Source: Negativicutes bacterium
Lineage (GTDB): Bacteria; Bacillota_C; Negativicutes; Sporomusales_B; JARLHX01
Direction: 5' to 3'
NCBI GenBank assembly: GCA_031292035.1
Contig: JARLHX010000243.1
Span: forward strand, 1 to 5,720
DNA length: 5,720 nt
Shown: one piece after another, positions 1 through 5,007 of the stretch
Numbering within the stretch: position 1 is the stretch's first letter
How the letters are laid out: each line of letters begins with the position of its first letter
Notes under the pieces: model-generated
Seen by the model: the letters and a program-made list of their open reading frames with translations, nothing else
Told to the model about the DNA's origin: nothing
Database searches by the model: none
Position numbers and translations under genes: made by a program

Positions 1-171
1 AAAAATGATGTCGGCGGTTTCCTGCTTGACCCGTTCAAGGTCTTTTCCCACATTATCCATTTCGTTGCGAGCCGCTTCATAAATGTCATAGATCTGGGAC
101 TTGCCCTTCTCCACGGCCGCGATGGTTTGTTTGACGATTTTATCGAGGACCTTGACGTCGATCTTCTGCAT
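1..171 (-). CDS. degS: DegS-like sensor histidine kinase, N-terminal fragment (runs off the window)
   Basis: The gene opens with ATG at 171, and 57 codons remain open to the left edge. The visible part is hydrophilic, mostly helical and rich in Lys, Glu, Gln and Asp. It has no signal peptide or membrane segment, as expected for the cytoplasmic coiled-coil sensor region at the start of DegS. The pattern KVLDKIV near residue 7, followed by evenly spaced charged residues and an ERVKQET stretch, resembles the start of Bacillus DegS (recalled by eye, not aligned). DegS autophosphorylates on a His and passes phosphate to the response regulator DegU; neither the kinase core nor a degU gene is inside the window. 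The Shine-Dalgarno AAGGGTGG at 184-177 lies 5 nt before the ATG and supports this start. The gene is separated from tadB by 129 nt containing a hairpin and a TATAAT box, so it may be transcribed independently of the tad operon. It could instead be another coiled-coil protein; only the missing C-terminus would settle that. Confidence 0.7.
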   Translation of the reverse strand, partial: MQKIDVKVLDKIVKQTIAAVEKGKSQIYDIYEAARNEMDNVGKDLERVKQETADIIF

Positions 172-190
172 ACCCGCCACCCTTAAAAGG

Positions 191-196
191 ATTATA
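191..196 (-). promoter_or_regulatory. Candidate -10 box upstream of degS
   Basis: The minus strand reads a perfect TATAAT at 196-191, 19 nt before the degS start codon. No convincing -35 hexamer lies 16-18 nt upstream (the best is TCTGTC-like). Initiation about 7 nt downstream would start the transcript almost at the Shine-Dalgarno sequence, giving a very short leader. The perfect hexamer and its position after the tad-end hairpin favour a real promoter, but the missing -35 and short leader count against it. Confidence 0.35.
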
Positions 197-241
197 CTAA
201 AAGCAATTCGCCAGACAGACCGCTATCCCTGCCATACACAG

Positions 242-294
242 AAAAGACTTGCCTTTCTCAACAAGCCGAAGACTTGGCTTTCGCCAAGTCTTTT
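242..294. repeat. Three related arms able to form two alternative hairpins
   Basis: AAAAGACTTG at 242-251 and AAGACTTGGC at 269-278 are partial direct copies. Both are complementary to the same segment, CAAGTCTTTT/GCCAAGTCTT at 283-294. The outer arm (242-251) pairs perfectly over 10 bp with 285-294 and can extend through ACAC (236-239) and GTGT (295-298) past a 2-nt bulge. The inner pairing is the 10-bp hairpin listed separately. The two structures exclude each other. Confidence 0.5.
269..292 (-). terminator. Hairpin just after tadB, probable weak terminator of the tad operon
   Basis: A perfect 10-bp inverted repeat, AAGACTTGGC (269-278) and GCCAAGTCTT (283-292), encloses a 4-nt loop. On the minus-strand transcript the loop is GAAA, a stable GNRA tetraloop, and the hairpin begins 8 nt after the tadB stop codon. 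What follows (TTCGGCTTGTTG) is not a good U-tract, so termination may be partial or the hairpin may instead protect the mRNA 3' end. Read on the plus strand it is followed by TTTT, but no plus-strand gene lies upstream of it. Confidence 0.5.
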
Positions 295-300
295 GTGTCG

Positions 301-1275
301 CTACAGCTTTATATCGACGATTTTCCGGACGATCAGCATACCGACAATCTGGCTGCCAAAAGCAACTCCCAGACATAATTTCCCCATCGGGTGTTCGAAC
401 AGGATCCGCATATAGCCTGGGTTTATCAGATAGATAACCAGTCCGAGGAAAAAAGGCAGCATCCCGACAATTAAGCCCGAAACCCGGCCCTGAGCTGTCA
501 ACGCCCGGATCTCGCCCTTCAGTTTGATCCGCTCGCGAATGGTGCCGGCAATGTTGTCCAGCACCTCGGCAAGGTTGCCGCCCACCTGACGCTGGATGAG
601 CACCGCGGTCACCACCAGGTCCAGGTCTTCGCTGCCCACCCGCTCGGTCATGTTATTCAGCGCGGTTTCGGTGGTAACGCCGAGGTTCAGTTCTTTCATC
701 ACCCGGCCAAACTCAGCGGCAATCGGCGACGGCATCTCCCGGGCAACCATTTCAATGGCCTGGAGAAAGCTGTAGCCGGTACGCAGCGAGTTGGCCACAA
801 GCACCAGGGCGTCGCCCAGCTGGTCGTTGAACAGCCTGACCCGCTTGGCTGCCTTGAGCCGCAAAAACACCAGCGGCAGAATGAAGCCAACGGCGATACC
901 GATGGATGTCATCAAAGGCTTGCCGCCGCTGATGAAAAACAGCAGCAGCGCGCAGCCTGTCACCGAGCCTGCCCAGATGGCGGCGAATTCCGAACCCCGC
1001 AGCGGCAGGCCGGCCTGGATCAGCTTATTTCTGAGCATCCGTGACTGGCCCGACCATTCGAAATGACGGCTCATGTTGCGGACAGTGGCCCGCCAGCCGG
1101 TCAACTCTTTTTGGGAAACGAGGGCAACCGCCGACTGCGTTATGGCCGGGGAAAGCTCGACATACTGTTCAAGACGCTGTCGCATGGCGCGCTGCGGCAG
1201 CATGACGTAGTGCCAGACCGCCATCAGACCGATGAGAACCGCCAAAAAAGCGATCAGCGTTATCATTGCCGGCAT
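301..1275 (-). CDS. tadB: TadB-like inner-membrane platform protein of a Tad/Flp pilus (T2SSF family)
   Basis: This 324-residue polytopic protein has the architecture of TadB: an N-terminal membrane anchor (about 4-24), a cytoplasmic linker, a membrane hairpin (about 97-116 and 121-139), a T2SSF/GspF-like helical domain (about 147-265), and two C-terminal membrane segments (about 265-285 and 299-318). Conserved features of the family are visible: FNDQLGDALVLVANSLRTGY (149-168), a following FLQAIEMVA helix, and GGNLAEVLDNIAGTIRER (232-249). TadB and its paralogue TadC form the platform on which the TadA/CpaF ATPase acts to extrude or retract pilin. The start at 1275 is preceded by AAAGGGGGAT with 7 nt spacing, better placed than the internal ATG at 1266. 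The gene begins 19 nt after the cpaE stop, where cpaF would normally sit, and is followed by a hairpin rather than by tadC. TadB rather than TadC is inferred from length, the N-terminal anchor and its position first in the platform pair; the two are paralogues, so some doubt remains. Confidence 0.85.
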   Translation of the reverse strand: MPAMITLIAFLAVLIGLMAVWHYVMLPQRAMRQRLEQYVELSPAITQSAVALVSQKELTGWRATVRNMSRHFEWSGQSRMLRNKLIQAGLPLRGSEFAAIWAGSVTGCALLLFFISGGKPLMTSIGIAVGFILPLVFLRLKAAKRVRLFNDQLGDALVLVANSLRTGYSFLQAIEMVAREMPSPIAAEFGRVMKELNLGVTTETALNNMTERVGSEDLDLVVTAVLIQRQVGGNLAEVLDNIAGTIRERIKLKGEIRALTAQGRVSGLIVGMLPFFLGLVIYLINPGYMRILFEHPMGKLCLGVAFGSQIVGMLIVRKIVDIKL

Positions 1276-1294
1276 GTTTGATCCCCCTTTCGCG

Positions 1295-2500
1295 TCAGCT
1301 CAGCAGTTTTTTCAGACGGTAGACCATACCGGGCTTCTGCTCCGGCTGCCATTCGGTTGCCGAGATATTCTTGGCAAGCTTGAAAATATTCTGGGAAACG
1401 ACCGCCTCCGGATTGGACGCCACAAAGGGCACTCCCCGGTTGACCGAGGCAACCACCGTCTTGCCATCGCTGGGCAGAGTGGCGGTAAAGCTGCGTTTCA
1501 GACTTTCTTCCGCCTCCCGGATGTCCATCCCGCCCTCTGAATTGGTCCTGTTCAGCACCAGTTTGATCTTTTCCGGACCATAGGCCAGTGATTCCATGAT
1601 TTCCAGGCACAATTTCACATTTTTGATTGTCGGCAGGTCCAGCGATGCCACTACCAGGATCTGGTCGGCCTCGTCCAGCGCGGCCAGCATCGCCTCATTA
1701 AAAGCCGGCGCCGTGTCGATAATAATATATTGATACATCGTTCTCAGCGTCTTCAGCACCGTGGTCAGGTGGGCCCCTGTCACCATCTCGGCCTGCTCCG
1801 GCCGCAGCGGCGCCGCCAGCACGTCCACCTGCTGGTTGTGTTTGGTGAGATAGCCGGTGAGAACCTTATCGTCAAGGTTGTCGATATCAGCAACCAGATC
1901 GGCGATAGTCGCCCGGGGCAGAATGTTGAGAAACAGGCTGACGTCGCCGAACTGCAGGTCGGCGTCAATGATGCAGACCCGGCCTCTGGTCTTGTCGGCC
2001 AGAGCCACCGCCAGATTGGTGGCGATGGTCGTCTTGCCGATGCCGCCTTTGGCGCTGAAGACGGTGATTACCTTACCTTCTTCCGGTGGCTTGGGTTCAA
2101 AAGCCACGACCTTGCGCCGCTGCTGCTGGGTGGCGTGGACCTGTTTCACAGCCTGGAGCAGCTCGTCGCCGGAAAAAGGCTTGGTGAGATAGTCCTTGGC
2201 GCCTGCGGCCATGGCTTTGCGCAAATATTCCCGCTCGGCCTGGACGCTCATAATGATGATCCCGGCCTTCGGCACCTCGGCGCTGAGCAGGCTGGTGGCG
2301 GTGATACCATCCATGCCAGGCATGTTGATATCCATCAGAATAATGTCCGGCTGGACTTCCTTGGCCTGTTGGATGGCCGCCTCCGCCGCCGCCGCCTCGC
2401 CCACCACGGTTATACCGGGATGAAACTCGATTAGTTTGCGGATGTTTTCCCGTGTGGCCTGAACGTCATCGGCGATCAGTACCCGAATTTTTGTCGCCAT
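1295..2500 (-). CDS. cpaE: CpaE-type protein: receiver (REC) domain fused to a MinD/ParA-like ATPase
   Basis: This 401-residue cytoplasmic protein has two domains. Residues 4-121 are a response-regulator receiver domain with the full catalytic set: acidic pair D11/D12, phospho-acceptor D57 in LMDINMPGMDG, S85 as the switch Ser/Thr, and K107 in LTKPF. After a short linker, residues 143 to about 385 form a MinD/ParA P-loop ATPase with deviant Walker A KGGIGKTT (151-158), a switch motif DADLQFGD (179-186) and Walker B IIIDTAP (D262). CpaE/TadZ proteins help localise the Tad secretion machine, and many have degenerate receiver domains; this one looks able to accept phosphate. The start at 2500 follows GGGGAGG (2515-2509) by 8 nt. 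The gene overlaps the 3' end of cpaC by 35 nt, pointing to translational coupling. No C-terminal amphipathic helix was confirmed by eye, though the end (GMVYRLKKLLS) is basic and hydrophobic and could touch the membrane. The family call is firm; the role here is inferred from relatives and context. Confidence 0.9.
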   Translation of the reverse strand: MATKIRVLIADDVQATRENIRKLIEFHPGITVVGEAAAAEAAIQQAKEVQPDIILMDINMPGMDGITATSLLSAEVPKAGIIIMSVQAEREYLRKAMAAGAKDYLTKPFSGDELLQAVKQVHATQQQRRKVVAFEPKPPEEGKVITVFSAKGGIGKTTIATNLAVALADKTRGRVCIIDADLQFGDVSLFLNILPRATIADLVADIDNLDDKVLTGYLTKHNQQVDVLAAPLRPEQAEMVTGAHLTTVLKTLRTMYQYIIIDTAPAFNEAMLAALDEADQILVVASLDLPTIKNVKLCLEIMESLAYGPEKIKLVLNRTNSEGGMDIREAEESLKRSFTATLPSDGKTVVASVNRGVPFVASNPEAVVSQNIFKLAKNISATEWQPEQKPGMVYRLKKLLS

Positions 2501-3797
2501 GCTCTTTTCCTCCCCAGGGATTTTCTTTCACCGTGTCCTTCATTTCATTGGTCATGCCTGGTACGTATTCTTTCGGATCGATAATGGTCGGAGTGATCAG
2601 GATGATCAGCTCGGTTTCGTCGCGGCTGAACTCCTTGCTGGTGAACAGCTTGCCCAGCACCGGCAGATCGGCCAGTATCGGAAACTTAGTTATGGCTTGG
2701 GTGGTGGTGCTGGAAATCAGGCCGCCGATGGCCATGGTCTGCCCGGAGGACAAGGCCACCGCCGCCTCGGCCGAACGTTTGTTGATCGGCGGTATCTGGA
2801 AGTTGGCGCTAAGACCGATCTTGTGGTCGCTGCTCCAGTCGACGTCGCTGACCTCGGCCTTGATCTTGCTGTTGATCAGCCCTTCGTTATTAACCTCAGG
2901 CTCGATGTTCAGCTTGATGCCGAATTCCTTCCATTCCACTGACACCATGCCGTTTACCATCGCTACCGGAATGGGGATTTCGCCACCGACAACGATATTG
3001 GCTTTTTCACCGCTCAGGGTGATTACGTTGGGCTGGGAGAGAATTTTGGCCAGACCCTGTTTGATCAGGGCGTCCAGTTGGGCGTTGATGTCCCAATATC
3101 CACCATAGCCGCCCCAGCTTTTGCCGTACGGCTTTGAATCGACAAGGGCATTATTATAAGCATTGCCGGACGCACCAGTTGCAGGATAGGTAACCTTCCA
3201 ATCCGACATCGGCGTCTGCCCCATACGGAAAGTACCTGGTGTTGACGGATCGTTGCCCCATTTGATCCCCAGGTTGTCCGTCTTCTGCCTGTTGATTTCG
3301 ATGATTTTGGCCTCAATCTTGACCTGGACCGGCCGGGTGATCTCCAGCAGGTTGATCACCTTTTCGCCGTAAGCCGAAGCCACCTTCTCAGCCCGCATCT
3401 TCTGGTACTGATCGTTGACCTTGCCTTCCAGGATGACGCTCTTGTTGACCTTGCTCACCCGGATATCGGAATAACCGAGGATGGTCTTGATGTCGTTGGC
3501 GATCTGGGTGTCGTTGGTGCCGACTTCGACTTCATAGCTCAGCCGGCTTCCGGCCGCCCAGATGTGGAGAGTGGTCGTCCCGGGCGCTTTGCCTACCAGC
3601 AGGATTTCCGAGCCGGAAACCACGATGATGTCGGCGATGTCCGGGTTAGCCACCGCCACCCGCTCCACCCCGCCGATGTTCAGGATCTGGGACTGATTGA
3701 CCGCCACCGTCAGCCTGTCGGCTGCGGCCGCCGTGAGCGGCAGAGTCAGACAAAATACTATCATTATATATAGGCATATTTTCCGTCTGTTTGCCAT
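2466..3797 (-). CDS. cpaC: CpaC/RcpA-type secretin of the Tad pilus (outer-membrane channel)
   Basis: As called, the protein has 443 residues. It starts with a Sec signal peptide (MANRRK, a hydrophobic run at about 7-22, then LTAAAA before D27) and has no lipobox Cys. Next come a T2SS/T3SS pilus N-terminal domain (about 28-93, with VAVANPDIADIIVVSG and VGKAPGTTTLHIW), a BON-like domain (about 95-152, VNKSVILEGKV), and a secretin domain (about 155-410) with LAKILSQPNVITLSGEKA, a VGGEIPIP turn and the C-terminal signature LADLPVLGKLF followed by RDETELIILITPTII. Secretins form outer-membrane rings through which the pilus exits, so this gene implies a diderm cell. The frame stays open to an ATG at 3851, but the ATG at 3797 is preferred: it is preceded by AGAAGG at 7 nt and puts the signal peptide at the N-terminus. 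The upstream start would add 18 charged residues and overlap cpaB. The tail after about 415 is hydrophilic, Lys/Glu/Gly-rich and probably disordered. Confidence 0.92.
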   Translation of the reverse strand: MANRRKICLYIMIVFCLTLPLTAAAADRLTVAVNQSQILNIGGVERVAVANPDIADIIVVSGSEILLVGKAPGTTTLHIWAAGSRLSYEVEVGTNDTQIANDIKTILGYSDIRVSKVNKSVILEGKVNDQYQKMRAEKVASAYGEKVINLLEITRPVQVKIEAKIIEINRQKTDNLGIKWGNDPSTPGTFRMGQTPMSDWKVTYPATGASGNAYNNALVDSKPYGKSWGGYGGYWDINAQLDALIKQGLAKILSQPNVITLSGEKANIVVGGEIPIPVAMVNGMVSVEWKEFGIKLNIEPEVNNEGLINSKIKAEVSDVDWSSDHKIGLSANFQIPPINKRSAEAAVALSSGQTMAIGGLISSTTTQAITKFPILADLPVLGKLFTSKEFSRDETELIILITPTIIDPKEYVPGMTNEMKDTVKENPWGGKEHGDKNSGTDRR

Positions 3798-3837
3798 GAT
3801 CCAACCTTCTTTCCTGGCCGCTTGCTTTCGGCTTGCG

Positions 3838-4674
3838 TCAGTTTGCGTCAAGTTTGGTGCCGCGAATCACCTGGATCGTTGGAGCCGGAGGAGTTTTGGC
3901 CGGCGGTTCGCTTGGTTTGCCCCCGCCGCCGCTCTTTTCCGGAACCGTGTACGACCCCACCAGTTCCTTCGGGGTCACGCCGATGGCTGCCACCGTTCCT
4001 GTGGCGGGTATGCTGGGCCGCAGAGCCATGCGGATCTTGCCTTTTTCATCCGCCACCGCCAATTTGGCGGCTTCCTCCGGGGTCACCGCCAGGGTGACCG
4101 CAGTCTTGCTTGCAGCTTCTTTCTTGTCCTTGGCGGCGTCGGCCTGTCCGGCGTCGGTTTCACGGTCAACAGCCAGCACCAGCATGTTCTGCAGGATGAT
4201 CTGGCTGACATTCTCGCCCACGGTGTTGGTATCAAAGGTAACAAGAACATCGACATAATCGCCGGCTTTGACGAAGCCGGCCACGCCGGTCACATCCGTC
4301 ACCGACAGCGTCATCGCCCGCTTGTCGTTGGGAATCATTCCGGCGAAACCTCTTGACTGGCCCGGAATCGCCAGCCGCCGCTGGGTAATCTGTTCGCCGG
4401 CGACAATCTGCTCACGGCTGGTCACGCCAACAACCTCGGCCATTGTGACAATGGCTCCCGGCTGGATATATTCGGCCGGCACCGAACTCTCCTGGACCAT
4501 TTCGGGCGTAATCACGGTTTTGGGCGGGATATCGACTTTGGCTACAATCACCGGCTTGCCGGGCTTGATCGCCTGGTTGGCGACGCCTTTAAGATAGCTG
4601 TATACAAGCCCGGCAGTAAGCAAGCTCAAAATCAGAGCTATCACCATCAGCCCTCGGCCCGAAAGTTTTGCCAC
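3838..4674 (-). CDS. cpaB: CpaB/RcpC-type Flp pilus assembly protein (SAF domain)
   Basis: The product has 278 residues. A single N-terminal membrane segment (about 9-28) is followed by a periplasmic SAF/beta-clip domain (about 40-101, with VIVAKVDIPPKTVITPEMV and an AGEQITQRRL end) and an RcpC/CpaB domain (about 116-222, with MTLSVTDVTGVAGFVKAGD and DVLVTFD). A Gly/Pro/Lys-rich linker and the family-typical ending IQVIRGT close the protein. An Ala/Lys/Asp-rich segment at about 175-190 looks like a flexible insertion. CpaB is thought to work with the secretin, through its periplasmic domains, in assembling or gating the channel. Start choice: a TTG at 4680 is in frame but only 1 nt from the GGGAGGG site (4688-4682), whereas the GTG at 4674 has an ideal 7-nt spacing and is chosen. 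It is the first gene of the operon, facing a divergent gene; the Flp pilin and prepilin peptidase genes often found just upstream of cpaB are absent. The gap to cpaC is 40 nt. Confidence 0.9.
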   Translation of the reverse strand: MAKLSGRGLMVIALILSLLTAGLVYSYLKGVANQAIKPGKPVIVAKVDIPPKTVITPEMVQESSVPAEYIQPGAIVTMAEVVGVTSREQIVAGEQITQRRLAIPGQSRGFAGMIPNDKRAMTLSVTDVTGVAGFVKAGDYVDVLVTFDTNTVGENVSQIILQNMLVLAVDRETDAGQADAAKDKKEAASKTAVTLAVTPEEAAKLAVADEKGKIRMALRPSIPATGTVAAIGVTPKELVGSYTVPEKSGGGGKPSEPPAKTPPAPTIQVIRGTKLDAN

Positions 4675-4681
4675 GCTCAAT

Positions 4682-4688
4682 CCCTCCC
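4682..4688 (-). promoter_or_regulatory. Ribosome binding site that sets the cpaB start
   Basis: The minus strand reads GGGAGGG at 4688-4682. It is 7 nt from the GTG at 4674 but only 1 nt from the in-frame TTG at 4680. Normal spacing is 5-9 nt, so the site favours GTG as the initiation codon and a product two residues shorter than the longest open frame. Confidence 0.7.
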
Positions 4689-4692
4689 GTAA

Positions 4693-4732
4693 GCAGGTCG
4701 CAAATTTTCAAATTAACTTCATTGTAACCTGC
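4693..4732. repeat. Inverted repeat overlapping the tad promoter -10, possible operator
   Basis: GCAGGTCGCA (4693-4702) and TGTAACCTGC (4723-4732) are inverted copies matching at 8 of 10 positions, with the outer six bases GCAGGT/ACCTGC perfect. The repeat brackets an AT-rich core and covers the proposed -10 box and transcription start. That arrangement fits a repressor site, but the 20-bp spacing between arms is long and no second copy was seen in the window. Confidence 0.3.
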
Positions 4733-4749
4733 CCTGCTCTATTTCTCCA
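4721..4749 (-). promoter_or_regulatory. Candidate sigma-A-type promoter for the tad operon
   Basis: On the minus strand TGGAGA (4749-4744, four of six matches to TTGACA) is followed after exactly 17 nt by TACAAT (4726-4721, five of six matches to TATAAT). Initiation would fall near 4714, giving a leader of about 40 nt before the cpaB GTG. This is the best-spaced promoter-like pair seen upstream of cpaB. Its strength cannot be judged by eye, and a distal start further upstream is not excluded. Confidence 0.45.
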
Positions 4750-4794
4750 TCCGACTGTCGCCTTAAACTGACTGATCCCCCGGTCTCGTTTTTG

Positions 4795-4905
4795 TGGGAC
4801 TATCGACCCAGCCGCCTGACAGCAGACCGGGCAAGCCGTCCAAGCCCGGATATCCGCTGACAGCCGGTGACCTCCCGGCGGAACCGGACTAGGACATGGG
4901 TCCCA
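4795..4905. ncRNA. GC-rich block with multi-stem RNA potential, unassigned
   Basis: TGGGAC (4795-4800) pairs with GTCCCA (4900-4905) to close a domain, with CCA (4808-4810) and TGG (4897-4899) able to extend it. Inside are a perfect 6-bp hairpin CCGGGC/GCCCGG (4827-4832 with 4844-4849, 11-nt loop) and a 5-bp hairpin GCCGG/CCGGC (4863-4867 with 4875-4879, 7-nt loop). Near-identical sequences CCGCCTGACAGC (4812-4823) and CCGCTGACAGC (4854-4864) recur within it. GTCC in the first loop could pair with either GGAC at 4886-4889 or 4892-4895. I could not match it to a known riboswitch or small RNA, and the strand is undetermined: it could be a leader for either divergent gene or an independent transcript. 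GC-rich DNA folds readily, so this is only a candidate. Confidence 0.3.
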
Positions 4906-4993
4906 GAAATTTAGTACCGGTCTCAACCGGAAGATAAAGCGAAAGTCTCAAGGAACCACCACCGGTAAAGAGAATATGTACTGTTAGAAAGTG

Positions 4994-5001
4994 AAAGGAG
5001 G
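4994..5001 (+). promoter_or_regulatory. Strong ribosome binding site of the 5008 gene
   Basis: AAAGGAGG, a near-perfect complement to the 16S rRNA 3' end, lies 6 nt before the ATG at 5008 and fixes the start of the downstream gene. Confidence 0.85.
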
Positions 5002-5007
5002 CTCGCC

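Larger units (their letters stand above)
4675..5007. other. Divergent intergenic region (333 bp) without a credible gene
   Basis: The region separates cpaB (leftward) from the membrane methyltransferase-like gene (rightward). It holds the candidate tad promoter and inverted repeat on the left, a GC-rich block of strong structural potential at 4795-4905, a small hairpin CCGGT-CTCA-ACCGG at 4917-4930, and an A-rich leader ending in AAAGGAGG (4994-5001), the ribosome binding site of the rightward gene. No convincing -35/-10 pair was found for the rightward gene; GAATAT/TATGTA-like sequence near 4972-4980 is only weakly suggestive. The single open frame of 72 codons on the minus strand (4926-4708) has a Cys/Pro/Trp-rich composition, no ribosome binding site and no pilin features, so it is not called. 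Confidence 0.7.

Noticed and set aside
1730..2434. 234-codon plus-strand open frame antisense to cpaE
   Set aside because: It lies wholly opposite a strongly conserved two-domain gene. Its His/Gly/Arg-rich sequence matches no family and reflects GC-biased codon positions of the real gene.
2452..3108. 218-codon plus-strand open frame antisense to the secretin gene
   Set aside because: It is the shadow of a secretin domain whose motifs are unmistakable on the other strand, and its product has no recognisable domain.
3798..3851. Upstream ATG at 3851 as the start of the secretin gene
   Set aside because: It would place 18 hydrophilic residues before an obvious signal peptide and overlap cpaB. 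The ATG at 3797 has a well-spaced AGAAGG site and a normal signal peptide.
3697..4356. 219-codon plus-strand open frame antisense to the cpaB/cpaC junction
   Set aside because: It spans two real genes on the opposite strand, is rich in Arg/His/Gly, and has no ribosome binding site or family features.
4727..4779. Resemblance to the 3' end of an FMN riboswitch on the minus strand (CAGTTTAAGGCGACAGT, then GGATGGAGAA)
   Set aside because: The fragments recall the GACAGT and GGATGGGAGAA parts of the RFN element, but the spacing between them is shortened and the conserved 5' half (GGGTGAAATTCC and ACCGGCGGT-like segments) is not found upstream. No flavin gene is nearby. An Infernal scan with the Rfam FMN model would settle it.
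4708..4926. 72-codon minus-strand open frame upstream of cpaB, considered as a possible Flp pilin or small operon gene
   Set aside because: It has no ribosome binding site, no pilin processing motif and no long hydrophobic helix, and its Cys/Pro/Trp-rich composition looks like chance translation of GC-rich non-coding DNA.
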